Shown: positions 17,823 to 26,469 of the stretch, in pieces
Layout: every line of letters starts with the position of its first letter
Numbering within the stretch: position 1 is the stretch's first letter
Notes under the pieces: generated by a model
What the model saw: the letters and a program-made list of their open reading frames with translations, nothing else
The model's database searches: none
What the model was told of the DNA's origin: nothing
Position numbers and translations under genes: made by a program
Assembly: GCA_002359185.1 (NCBI GenBank)
Contig: DEML01000068.1
Span: 1 to 64,000 of the forward strand
Length of the DNA: 64,000 nt
Source of the DNA: Planctomycetaceae bacterium UBA2671
GTDB taxonomy: Bacteria; Planctomycetota; Planctomycetia; Planctomycetales; Planctomycetaceae
Direction: 5' to 3'

Positions 17823-19259
17823 ATGGAGAGACTTGTGAACGACCAATCTATTGCACAATATCTGCGCGCCATCGGCTTGCTGACATTACTCCTGTCCGGC
17901 ACCGCGGTCGTGCTGTTCTTCATCGAATCTCACGAATTCTGGGCCATCCGCTCACTGGTGGCCGCAGCAATCTGCAGTTTGTTTCTTGGCTTTCTGACAG
18001 TCGTCAAAAAGCAGGACTCAGTCCCTCTGCCTGTTGAAATTCTCACTCAACTCGAATCGTATTCCTCATCTGAATCTCAGAATAAGCCGCCCTTGAATCT
18101 GGTACACTGGCAGGATCCTCACTCGCAAGGCTGGAATACCATCGTCGAGGAATTGAGAACCCTTCAGGCTTTAGCAGCACTTGAGGCTCGGATCGATGAA
18201 AAATTGACTCAGAATAAAACGTCGGATGACACAGCCGTTTTGGACAGTTTGGCTGAAGGTGTGGGCGTAACCGATCTCAACGGTCATTTTACATTTGTGA
18301 ACTCAGCTTTCGAAGCGATTCTGGCAATCGACTCCTCAAAGCTACTCAAGTCTTCAATCGAGGATGTGCTTCCCTCAGAAGTATCAGCTAATACCATCGA
18401 TGCTATTGCACGAGCAATCCCAGTCACGTTCGAGTCGCAGACCAAAACCGACGAAGGCACTCTGTATTTCCGCTGGAGCAGACGCCCCAGACTGAACGAA
18501 CATTGTGAGCCGAATGGACATGTCTGGTTGATTCGAGATGTTTCTCAACAAAAACTCGCAGAAAAAATGCGGGAAGAATTCGTGTCGATGGCGACTCATG
18601 AATTGCGAACGCCCTTAGCCAATATCAATGCCTATGCGGAAACGCTGACCATGGCGGACGATATCGATTTCGAGCAGCAAAAGGAGTTCTACAACATCAT
18701 TCAATCGGAAGCGACCCGCCTGGCTCGCTTTGTCGATGAACTCCTGGAAATCAGTCGCATGGAAGCGGGTTCGATGTCGATCAATTGTCGAATCACGGAA
18801 CTCGATCGGATGCTCAAAGAGATCTGCGATAAAATCCAACCGGAAATGAACCGGAAAGCACTCGATTTCAGCATCGTCATTCCTCCGAAGCTTCCCCAGA
18901 TCGAAGTCGACAAGGATGCAATTACTGCAGCCCTTGTGAACCTGCTTGGTAATGCAGTGAAATATACTCCTGAGGGTGGAAACGTCTGCTTTACTGTTGT
19001 GGTTGAAGATAACGAAATTCAGTTCAGGGTGCAGGATTCCGGTATCGGGATTTCTGAAGACGAATTGCCACATGTCTTTGAGAAATTTTTCCGCAGCGAT
19101 GATGGACGCGTCAGAGACATCAACGGAAGTGGACTCGGACTGGCCTTCAGCCACGAAGTCGCACGGTTGCATCAGGGGCGGATCAATGTTTCCAGCGAAT
19201 TGAATCAGGGTTCGACCTTCAGCCTGGTATTGCCACTCAAGACAGGAGTGGATATATGA
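17823..19259 (+). CDS. Membrane PAS-domain sensor histidine kinase
   Basis: A 478-residue kinase. Two TM segments lie at about 15-34 and 42-61 with almost no external loop, so sensing is probably within the membrane or cytoplasm. Residues about 138-245 are a PAS domain (LDSLAEGVGVTDLNGHFTFVN). HisKA follows with His259 in SMATHELRTPLANI, and then HATPase with the N box (LVNLLGNAVKYTPEGG), G1 (DSGIGI), F box (VFEKFFRS) and G2 (GSGLGLAFS). It probably phosphorylates the response regulator upstream. Its stop overlaps the start of the STAS gene by four bases. Confidence 0.92.
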   Translation: MERLVNDQSIAQYLRAIGLLTLLLSGTAVVLFFIESHEFWAIRSLVAAAICSLFLGFLTVVKKQDSVPLPVEILTQLESYSSSESQNKPPLNLVHWQDPHSQGWNTIVEELRTLQALAALEARIDEKLTQNKTSDDTAVLDSLAEGVGVTDLNGHFTFVNSAFEAILAIDSSKLLKSSIEDVLPSEVSANTIDAIARAIPVTFESQTKTDEGTLYFRWSRRPRLNEHCEPNGHVWLIRDVSQQKLAEKMREEFVSMATHELRTPLANINAYAETLTMADDIDFEQQKEFYNIIQSEATRLARFVDELLEISRMEAGSMSINCRITELDRMLKEICDKIQPEMNRKALDFSIVIPPKLPQIEVDKDAITAALVNLLGNAVKYTPEGGNVCFTVVVEDNEIQFRVQDSGIGISEDELPHVFEKFFRSDDGRVRDINGSGLGLAFSHEVARLHQGRINVSSELNQGSTFSLVLPLKTGVDI

Positions 19260-19591
19260 TTCGTCATACAAAACAGGGGGCCGTTGATATTCTCAGTGTT
19301 GAAGAATCAATGATTTATCTCCACATTGATAAGATGCAACTCGCCGTCGACCAACTCCTCAAAGCCGGTCAACCGCGTGTTGTTCTCAACATGAAGGACG
19401 TCGCCTTATGTGATAGCCGGGGACTGGAATTCATTCTGGACCTCCGCGATCGCTGTGTGAAATGCGGCGGCATGTTCAAACTGGCAGCAGCCAGTCACCT
19501 CTGCCTGGACATCCTCCAGATTACAGGCGTTCTCGATCAAATTGAACACTATGAAAACTCCGTGCAGGCGGCAGGGAGTTTTGCATTATGA
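19256..19591 (+). CDS. STAS-domain protein (anti-sigma factor antagonist-like)
   Basis: A 111-residue single STAS domain. The conserved loop is MKDVALCDSRGLEFIL, with Ser54 in the place of the regulatory phosphoserine of SpoIIAA/RsbV proteins. ATG overlaps the kinase stop (19256-19259), and its own TGA overlaps the ATG of the GspE-like gene (19588-19591), so it is translationally coupled on both sides. No SpoIIAB/RsbW kinase or PP2C phosphatase is seen in the window. The role in the secretion/pilus operon is unknown; a partner switch acting on the ATPase or kinase is speculation. Confidence 0.87.
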   Translation: MIRHTKQGAVDILSVEESMIYLHIDKMQLAVDQLLKAGQPRVVLNMKDVALCDSRGLEFILDLRDRCVKCGGMFKLAAASHLCLDILQITGVLDQIEHYENSVQAAGSFAL

Positions 19592-21336
19592 CATCCATCG
19601 TACATTCAGAAAACAAACGATCGATCACGTCTGTTACTCAACGAAATAAGCCTCGGCAGCGGCTCGGCGAAAGATTGGTCAGTGCGGGGATTCTAACTTC
19701 AGACGAATTGGAATCAGCCCTGCAGCGGCAATCTGTCAACGGACAGCGTGTCGGAGAAACACTTGTTGAACTTGGATTTATCGAAGAGGAACAATTACTT
19801 CCCTATCTGGCCGAGCAGCTCAATATTCCGCACGTGACACTTCGTGAGGGACTGATTGATCCGCGAACGGTTCTGACAATTCCAAGACGCAAAGCTGAGG
19901 AATTTGAAGCGATTGCGATGTTCAAAGTGCGCGACGTTTTAACGGTCGCGATGCGAAACCCGCAACAACTTGACTACATCGACGAGATTGAACGTCTGAC
20001 CAAATGCCGTGTCCGGCCTGTGCTGGCCATGAAATCGGCAATCGAACAACTGCTGCCCCGTTGTTACGACGAAGGCTTCGAGGTCGATGCCGTAACCGCA
20101 GACATGGATCAGGAAGCGATTTCCGTCCAGGATGATGCCATCCATGTTCAACTTCAAACTGTTGAATCGATCGGTGATGGAAGTCCAATCGTCAATCTGG
20201 TCAATTATATGATCCTGCAGGCTGCTCGACAGGGAGCCAGTGATATTCATATTGAGCCGGGAGCAAATCAATCGACGGTTCGTTTTCGTGTAGATGGAAT
20301 GCTACGTGAAGTCTTACGTCCCCGTCGTGAATTTCATCCGGCTATTATTTCGCGTATCAAAGTGATGGCGAAAATGGACATTGCTGAGCATCGTATGCCT
20401 CAGGATGGTCGAATTCACGTTGTGGTTGATCGACGCGATATCGACTTGAGATGTTCGACATTGCCGACGGTTCAAGGAGAGAAAGTGGTCCTGCGAGTTC
20501 TGGATCGTTCCAGCGTAACGTTCAATTTGAATGAACTCGGAATTCCCGATACTCAACTGAAATCCATGAAAGAAATTCTGGCCAAGCCTTATGGACTGGC
20601 ATTGGTGACCGGACCGACAGGAAGTGGAAAAACGACCACATTGTACTCAGCGATTGAACTGATCAAAAATGTGAATCGCAACATCGTGACTGTTGAGGAT
20701 CCCGTTGAATACCAGCTCAGCCTGATCAATCAGGTGCATGCGAACGCGGGCACCTCTCTCAGCTTTGCCAAAGTCCTGCGTGCGATTCTGCGACAGGATC
20801 CGGACGTGATCATGATTGGGGAAATTCGTGATGGCGAAACAGCAGAAGTCGCCATTCAGGCTGCACTGACTGGGCACCTTGTCCTCTCGACGTTACACAC
20901 CAATGACAGTGCCGGTGCCATCACGCGACTGATGGATATGGGAGTTGCATCCTACAAAACTGCGGCTGCGTTTGTCGGGGCGATCGCTCAGCGACTGGTA
21001 CGACGTGTCTGTCCGAATTGCAGCACGACATACTATCCGCAGACTCAAATGCTCGAAACGTTGCACTACAAAGGGGATAAAAAACAACAGTTTATTCGCG
21101 GCGAAGGTTGCCACGAATGCTACGACACTGGATTCAAAGGGCGGATCGGGATTTATGAAATCCTGCATGCGGACAATGAATTACGGGAACTGATTGGAGC
21201 GGAGGCTTCTGTGGAAAAGATTCGACAATGGCATCGAACCCATGGAGGAACCAGTCTGCTGCAGGAAGGGTTAAGGTTGGCTCAGGAGGGAATCACCTCA
21301 TTAGATGAAGTCATGCGTGTGGCATATTTTGAATAA
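19588..21336 (+). CDS. GspE/PilB-type assembly ATPase
   Basis: A 582-residue secretion ATPase. The N-terminal GspE_N/MshEN domain spans about 25-160 (RLGERLVSAGILTSDELESAL), a domain that in relatives can bind cyclic di-GMP. The core has GASDIHIEP (216-224), Walker A GPTGSGKT (342-349), the Asp box (TVEDPVEYQ), Walker B (DVIMIGEIRDGETAE) and the His box (TGHLVLSTLHTND). Four cysteines form the zinc site: Cys475, Cys478, Cys508 and Cys511. It powers fibre assembly with the platform protein encoded next. Together with the neighbouring HD-GYP gene, the MshEN-like N-terminus makes cyclic di-GMP control plausible. Confidence 0.95.
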   Translation: MTSIVHSENKRSITSVTQRNKPRQRLGERLVSAGILTSDELESALQRQSVNGQRVGETLVELGFIEEEQLLPYLAEQLNIPHVTLREGLIDPRTVLTIPRRKAEEFEAIAMFKVRDVLTVAMRNPQQLDYIDEIERLTKCRVRPVLAMKSAIEQLLPRCYDEGFEVDAVTADMDQEAISVQDDAIHVQLQTVESIGDGSPIVNLVNYMILQAARQGASDIHIEPGANQSTVRFRVDGMLREVLRPRREFHPAIISRIKVMAKMDIAEHRMPQDGRIHVVVDRRDIDLRCSTLPTVQGEKVVLRVLDRSSVTFNLNELGIPDTQLKSMKEILAKPYGLALVTGPTGSGKTTTLYSAIELIKNVNRNIVTVEDPVEYQLSLINQVHANAGTSLSFAKVLRAILRQDPDVIMIGEIRDGETAEVAIQAALTGHLVLSTLHTNDSAGAITRLMDMGVASYKTAAAFVGAIAQRLVRRVCPNCSTTYYPQTQMLETLHYKGDKKQQFIRGEGCHECYDTGFKGRIGIYEILHADNELRELIGAEASVEKIRQWHRTHGGTSLLQEGLRLAQEGITSLDEVMRVAYFE

Positions 21337-21360
21337 TCCATTAACAGAGCACCATCAACG

Positions 21361-22572
21361 ATGATTGCGTTTCAATATCAGGCAAAATCTCGAACTGGAG
21401 AATTGCAGGTCGGCCTCCTGGAAGCCGAAACGCTTGCTGCTGCGCGACAGGATTTACGCGGACGTGGCCTGTTTCCGATGTCCGTCACGAAAGCGGGCTC
21501 TGAAAGACGAATCAAAACAGCTGGGTCGAATAAACGCGTTTCCAAACGCGATCTAATGTTAATGACGACGCAATTGTCGATCATGCAGAAATCGGGAGTC
21601 GATCTGGCAGAATCGATCAAGAATGTCTCACGTCAGGTTTCCAACAAACGACTCGCGACCGCTCTGAATCAGATTGTCATTGATATTGAAGATGGGAAAT
21701 CATTTTCAGCTGCGTTACAAGCCCAGTCCAGCATTTTTGGGGATGCCTATGTCGCAGGAATTGCCGCCGGAGAAGCCTCAGGAACTCTCGGGCAGGTACT
21801 TGCAAGACTGACAACTCTGCTGCGAAACGAAGTCCGCTTGATCAATACGATCAAGTCCATTGCCACCTACCCGGTGATTCTGATGTTTGTGGCGGGAATG
21901 GTCGTCAATGCCTTGATGTTCTTCGTGTTGCCGCAATTCGCCAAAGTCTTTCGAGACCTCGATAAAACGCCGCCGATCACAACACAAATTCTACTCTCGA
22001 TCGGAGAATTTGTCCGTGGAAATTTTCTGTTTATCGGTATCGGATTCGGAGTGATCATTTTTGGTTTTAGCGTCCTGATCAAGACCGACTGGTTTCGCAA
22101 ACATCTCGATCACTTCATGCTCTATGCTCCTGGATTCGGGAAAGCGACTCGCACATTACTGGCCGGGCGGATGTTTCGACTGATCGGAACGATGCTGCAA
22201 AGTGGCGTCCCGCTCCTGGAAGCGGTTCGTCTCTGTAGTCGTTCGATTAAGAATCGTCAGTACCAGAAACTCTTTTCATCAATTGAGCAGGAAGTCACGC
22301 GAGGAAATGGTATTTCGATCGCAATGATGCAAGCCAATTTTCTTCCCGATGGAGCAGTCGAAATGATTTCCACTTCAGAAAAAAGTGGAGATCTTGGCGG
22401 CGTGATGGAAATTGTCGGAGAGTTCTACGAAGACGAAGGGGAAAATTACGTTCGCGATCTGGCCAAAGTGATCGAGCCCGCCATCATCGTCGTGATGGGA
22501 GGTGTTGTGGCTGTCGTCGTCATTTCAGTCATTTTACCACTGCTCGATATGTCATCGACCTCAGGATATTAA
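21361..22572 (+). CDS. GspF/PilC inner-membrane platform protein
   Basis: A 403-residue platform protein with two GspF domains (about 68-190 and 270-393). Motifs include LSIMQKSGVDLAESIKNV and GTMLQSGVPLLEAVRLCSRS in the two halves, and GEASGTLGQVLARL and SEKSGDLGGVMEIV at the domain ends. TM segments lie near 170-195, 220-240 and 370-395. It interacts with the assembly ATPase and recruits pilins. Starts 25 bases after the GspE-like stop. Confidence 0.94.
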   Translation: MIAFQYQAKSRTGELQVGLLEAETLAAARQDLRGRGLFPMSVTKAGSERRIKTAGSNKRVSKRDLMLMTTQLSIMQKSGVDLAESIKNVSRQVSNKRLATALNQIVIDIEDGKSFSAALQAQSSIFGDAYVAGIAAGEASGTLGQVLARLTTLLRNEVRLINTIKSIATYPVILMFVAGMVVNALMFFVLPQFAKVFRDLDKTPPITTQILLSIGEFVRGNFLFIGIGFGVIIFGFSVLIKTDWFRKHLDHFMLYAPGFGKATRTLLAGRMFRLIGTMLQSGVPLLEAVRLCSRSIKNRQYQKLFSSIEQEVTRGNGISIAMMQANFLPDGAVEMISTSEKSGDLGGVMEIVGEFYEDEGENYVRDLAKVIEPAIIVVMGGVVAVVVISVILPLLDMSSTSGY

Positions 22573-22582
22573 GGAGAACCAG

Positions 22583-23653
22583 GTGAAGTTCATTACAAAA
22601 CCAACCTCGTTATTCTCGATGAGGTCGTCAAATTCGAATTCGCGAATTGGAGTCGATTTCCAATCATCCCGACTCATTTGTGCTCGTCCCAACTCCCACA
22701 ATCGAGACGAAAATAAAATTGAAGGTCTGATCATTCCGTTCCCGGAAAGAGAGTGTTCTCTGAATCACTGGATACTCTCCGGTGGGTTCCATGAAGTGCT
22801 GCAAAAACATCGAAAACAATTTTCGCACTTTGGCGGTCAAGCAATCGCTTGCGTCCTGCCGGAATCGTTAACGCATACCTGCATTCTTGAACTCCCCATG
22901 GGCAGCGAAGCGGAGATTCACGATCTCGTCGCTCAGGACCTTGCTGATCAACAGGTGTTGACAACCGAGGAACTGACCTTCGATTTCTGGGTGGAAGAAA
23001 ACCCAACGACCGAAGGAATGGCTAACGTGCATGCGGTCTGTATCAATACGAAGGTGGTTAAAGAAATCGTGTCTCAGTTTCTGGCGATCGGCTATCACTG
23101 TGACAGGATCGACTCCCATGCCAATTCTCTGGCTCAACTGATACCAGATACTTCGACTTCACTCTCCGTTGTGATTGATTGGGGGCTGGATGAAGTCACC
23201 CTTATTATTTGTGACGCTGGTCAGCCCTTCTATTCCCGGAAATTACGGAACTGTCAGACACGTCCATTTTTCAAGGAACTCGCAGAGCATTGGTCGATTT
23301 CACCTGCTGATTGTGATGCACTTTTAAATCGACTATGCCATCAGGAACACAAGCGATCCACAGAGTTGAAGGGGCTGAAAGACTCCTATTTGAATTTGTC
23401 TCGCGAGTTATTCCTTCGATTGGCAGACGAAGCCAGTCGGACGATTGATTTTGCCCATCAAAAGAAACTCTTTACGGTTCCCGAACAGGTTCTGCTTGTG
23501 GGATCCGGTGCAGGTTTACCTTTTGTAAGTCGTGAGATCAATCGGTTGCTACCTTTACCGGTCCAGACAGAGTCCCTCACTGAGAAATATTCCACAGCCG
23601 GGATGTCTGAGTTCATCGTTGCAATGACTGCACTCGAGGGGAGCAGATCATGA
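22583..23653 (+). CDS. PilM/GspL cytoplasmic-domain-like protein
   Basis: A 356-residue actin-like-fold protein. GTG at 22583 is chosen because AAGGAGAA (22571-22578) lies at ideal spacing; longer in-frame starts overlap the gspF end. The region SRIGVDFQSSRLICAR is the phosphate-1-like strand of PilM/EpsL proteins, SVVIDWGLDEVTLIICDAG the phosphate-2-like region, and VLLVGSGAGLPFVSREI the adenosine-like motif. There is no TM segment, so it is PilM-like, and its partner PilN is encoded next with a four-base overlap (23650-23653). Sequence is rather diverged. Confidence 0.8.
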   Translation: MKFITKPTSLFSMRSSNSNSRIGVDFQSSRLICARPNSHNRDENKIEGLIIPFPERECSLNHWILSGGFHEVLQKHRKQFSHFGGQAIACVLPESLTHTCILELPMGSEAEIHDLVAQDLADQQVLTTEELTFDFWVEENPTTEGMANVHAVCINTKVVKEIVSQFLAIGYHCDRIDSHANSLAQLIPDTSTSLSVVIDWGLDEVTLIICDAGQPFYSRKLRNCQTRPFFKELAEHWSISPADCDALLNRLCHQEHKRSTELKGLKDSYLNLSRELFLRLADEASRTIDFAHQKKLFTVPEQVLLVGSGAGLPFVSREINRLLPLPVQTESLTEKYSTAGMSEFIVAMTALEGSRS

Positions 23654-24285
23654 GTGGCTATAAACGTATGAATCTCGTCCCCCTTTCAACTCAGTTCGAA
23701 TTGATTTTACGCAGTCAGTTGAGACGCGGGATGACGACAATTGGTTTTGTGGTCTGTGGTCTGGCCATCATCATTCTCTGGCAAGCCTCTGAACTGCAAG
23801 TCTCGACAGTTGAGTTGCAACAAAAAGAGTTGCGATATCAACCCGTGCGGGAAATGATGTCTCAGAATTCCAATATCAGCCAGCAACTCAAGCAAATCGA
23901 ACAGCAGAAAACGCACTTGAATAATCTCGTCGCTGGCCCAACCCCTTTGCACATTCTCAAAGCAATTGCCGTTGCATCGCATCATGCCTCGGGAGAAGTT
24001 GTCGTGATGAGTCTTTCCTGCAATTCACAGGATGTAGAAGAACAGCAGGCAGGCAAGCCGACAAATGTCTCCGATGTGAAACGTAAGTTAAAAAGAATGA
24101 TAACGATTGCGATGTCTGGAAAGGGTGAAGATGACGAAGCGATTATGGAATTCATCTCGGCTCTCAAAGGGAGCGGGCTGTTCAAAAAAGTGGAGTTGAA
24201 GTCAGCTTCTCATGCAAATGACCTGAACCAGACGAGCAAACAATTTCATGTTGAAGCGGTGAGCGAAACCGAGGTGGGTTCATGA
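23650..24285 (+). CDS. PilN-like inner-membrane alignment protein
   Basis: A 211-residue protein with the PilN signature at the N-terminus (YKRMNLVPLSTQFE, compare NLLPW in PilN), one TM segment at about 26-45, a coiled coil at about 50-95 and a small alpha/beta domain. It overlaps the PilM-like gene and the PilO-like gene by four bases each. PilN binds PilM through its N-terminal tail and pairs with PilO. Confidence 0.78.
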   Translation: MSGYKRMNLVPLSTQFELILRSQLRRGMTTIGFVVCGLAIIILWQASELQVSTVELQQKELRYQPVREMMSQNSNISQQLKQIEQQKTHLNNLVAGPTPLHILKAIAVASHHASGEVVVMSLSCNSQDVEEQQAGKPTNVSDVKRKLKRMITIAMSGKGEDDEAIMEFISALKGSGLFKKVELKSASHANDLNQTSKQFHVEAVSETEVGS

Positions 24286-24872
24286 ATTCGTTATCCAATA
24301 AACTCTCGATTACTCAATTCACTCTGCTGATTCATTCCGCAGGCGGATTGACGATTCTCGCGGTCTTAATCGTAGCCTGGTTCTGCTTTATTCATCCGAT
24401 GCAACAAAAGCTCTCCAGAAATCAGTCTCATGTGGAAATCTTCAATCAACTGGGTGAGCAACGGACTCAAGTGGAACAACTGAACCATGAATTGACCAGT
24501 CAACTGCAGTTGGCAACGTCTGATGTGGAGACAATCACTCGAAAAATATCAGACAAACTGGTCATCGATCAATTTCTACAGAAAACTGGTAATTTGGCAG
24601 AGAAGCATCAGGTTCACATCCAGGAATTTCGACCGGGAAATTTTGCAACGCACGGGGAATATCAGGCTCTGACAGTCAGTATGTCACTCTCGGGATCGTT
24701 TGCCGGGATCTGCAAATTCTTTAAGGAACTCGAAGATCTCGATCGAATGAATCGTGTGAAGTCGGCTCAGATTTCACCTCAGGGGGCAGCAGGAGAAAAC
24801 TGCTCAGTTTCCATGGTTCTGGAACTTTATACACTGACCCCTTCTGCAATCGCAGTTCATATCCGGGAATAA
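24282..24872 (+). CDS. PilO-like inner-membrane alignment protein
   Basis: A 196-residue bitopic protein: TM at about 15-38 (LLIHSAGGLTILAVLIVAWFCF), a coiled coil at about 45-95, and a ferredoxin-like domain (YQALTVSMSLSGSFAGICKFFKELEDLDRM), the diagnostic block of PilO. The PilN-PilO heterodimer links PilM to the outer envelope. Its ATG overlaps the PilN-like stop. Confidence 0.82.
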   Translation: MNSLSNKLSITQFTLLIHSAGGLTILAVLIVAWFCFIHPMQQKLSRNQSHVEIFNQLGEQRTQVEQLNHELTSQLQLATSDVETITRKISDKLVIDQFLQKTGNLAEKHQVHIQEFRPGNFATHGEYQALTVSMSLSGSFAGICKFFKELEDLDRMNRVKSAQISPQGAAGENCSVSMVLELYTLTPSAIAVHIRE

Positions 24873-24876
24873 ACCG

Positions 24877-25377
24877 ATGTTTAAGAAATCAAAATCCACA
24901 CGGAAAATCAGTCCCGGAAAACTGTTGCTGATCGTCACACTTTCGGGAGTACTCTATTCCGTTTTTCCTCGCGGAGAGGAGTCGTCGGTCACAACACAAC
25001 TAACCGAAGTTGCCATACGACAATTAACGGGAGGAAACACAACCGGTTTACTCAACTCCGAACCTGAACTCGACCTGGCCAACTTCAATCTGGAACAACT
25101 GATTGAACATAATCCGTTCCAGAAAACCAAAAAGGTGGAAACGGAAGCAGTCTCTGAAACCAGCGTAACGAATGAACAGGAACTTCTCAACGAGGAATCA
25201 GAAGCGATCCAACCTCCTTCTGTCAAAATCACCGCCATTCTTTATTCCGACACGAAGCGGTTCGCACTGATTGATAGCGTGCTCTATCCGGAAGGAGGAA
25301 TTCTTCCAGGGGGATTGAAAATCGCCGAGATACACTCAACATTTGTTCGTCTGATCCCCCTCGATGAAGTCAATTAA
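24877..25377 (+). CDS. PilP/GspC-like periplasmic linker protein
   Basis: A 166-residue protein with one N-terminal TM segment (about 13-29), a low-complexity linker rich in Glu, Thr and Ser (about 75-115) and a C-terminal beta domain (VKITAILYSDTKRFALIDSV, then GGLKIAEIHSTFVRLI). This matches the homology-region domain shared by PilP and GspC, which contacts the secretin. The four-base gap from the PilO-like gene and its place in the PilMNOP order support this. No lipobox is present, so it is GspC-like in topology. Confidence 0.72.
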   Translation: MFKKSKSTRKISPGKLLLIVTLSGVLYSVFPRGEESSVTTQLTEVAIRQLTGGNTTGLLNSEPELDLANFNLEQLIEHNPFQKTKKVETEAVSETSVTNEQELLNEESEAIQPPSVKITAILYSDTKRFALIDSVLYPEGGILPGGLKIAEIHSTFVRLIPLDEVN

Positions 25378-25644
25378 TCGTAAAGTTTGCTGAAAATCGT
25401 CAAAATCTTGACAATATCCTTCAAATCAACAGGTTGTGATTTGTCGAACCATTTCCTACAATCTCCATCGCCTCGCCTCGAAGATCTCTCGATCTTACTT
25501 CATTCCCATCGAAATATTTTTATTACTGGAAAAGTTCCCCGCTTTCATCTTAAGATAACTTTGATGAATTGGGTGGGCTCCCGTTCCGCAACTCCTATGA
25601 ATGCAAAACCATTATCTCATCGTTTTCACGACTCAGGCTTTTTG

Positions 25645-26451
25645 ATGTCTTTCGATCCAGAATCCGAATTTTACTCTGAAGGTATTGTGCGGGTTGATCC
25701 CTCGTCACAACGCAAGAGTTACTGGCTGATTTTCGCCTCGATTGTGTTTCTCATCGTTGTTGTCGTCGCTGTCACGTTGCTTCCCATCCAGAATCAGAAG
25801 AGACATCTGGCTCATCTGAGAAACCAAGGGGCAATTGTTTACACAATCGTTCGTCCGGGAATCTGGACATCGATTTCAGACTACGTCCATAGATTCACAG
25901 ACTATCAATTACCAACTCTCGAAGAAGTTCGACAGATACACTTTCAAAAATATCCGGTCACCGATCAAACAATTGCCAACTTGAGCAGATACCCCGAACT
26001 GCAAGCTCTTTCCATGCAATCTGCGGAGGTCTCTACTACTGTACTCGATAATATTTTTGACGATCTGCCTGAACTGACAGGGCTGACAATTATCAACTGC
26101 AAAAATATCACACCGGAATGGATCGAGAAATCCCAGCTGGCAAATCCATCGGTGAGTATCAATTTTCGGGGAACTGCATATCTGGGCATTTCTGCTAATA
26201 TTATGAATCCCGATGAAGAGGGGTGCGTTGTCATGTATGTCCAGTCTGGAAGTGCAGCTGAAAAAGGCGGCATGTTGCCTGGAGATATTATCATTGGTAT
26301 TGAAGATTCAGAAGTTTCTTCATTCACTGATCTTGTGATGGAACTGGCCCGATATTCTCCCGACGACCAGGTCACGATTCAGGTCAATCGCCAGGAGGAA
26401 GAAATTCCGATGGTCTGCAAACTGGATGCGTGGTCTAACAAAGAATTTTGA
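25645..26451 (+). CDS. Membrane-anchored PDZ-domain protein
   Basis: About 268 residues from the ATG at 25645; the start is uncertain because the frame is open to 25387, with further in-frame ATGs at 25564 and 25597 and no convincing ribosome site. One TM segment lies at about 26-48 (SYWLIFASIVFLIVVVV). A leucine-rich-repeat-like middle follows (PELQALSMQ, LPELTGLTIINC), then a PDZ domain from about residue 175 (YLGISANIM...GSAAEKGGMLPGDIIIGI). GspC proteins may carry a C-terminal PDZ domain, so this neighbour of the PilP/GspC-like gene could supply that part as a separate protein; this is inference. Confidence 0.7.
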   Translation: MSFDPESEFYSEGIVRVDPSSQRKSYWLIFASIVFLIVVVVAVTLLPIQNQKRHLAHLRNQGAIVYTIVRPGIWTSISDYVHRFTDYQLPTLEEVRQIHFQKYPVTDQTIANLSRYPELQALSMQSAEVSTTVLDNIFDDLPELTGLTIINCKNITPEWIEKSQLANPSVSINFRGTAYLGISANIMNPDEEGCVVMYVQSGSAAEKGGMLPGDIIIGIEDSEVSSFTDLVMELARYSPDDQVTIQVNRQEEEIPMVCKLDAWSNKEF

Positions 26452-26469
26452 CTGAAAGTTGAGACCCTC

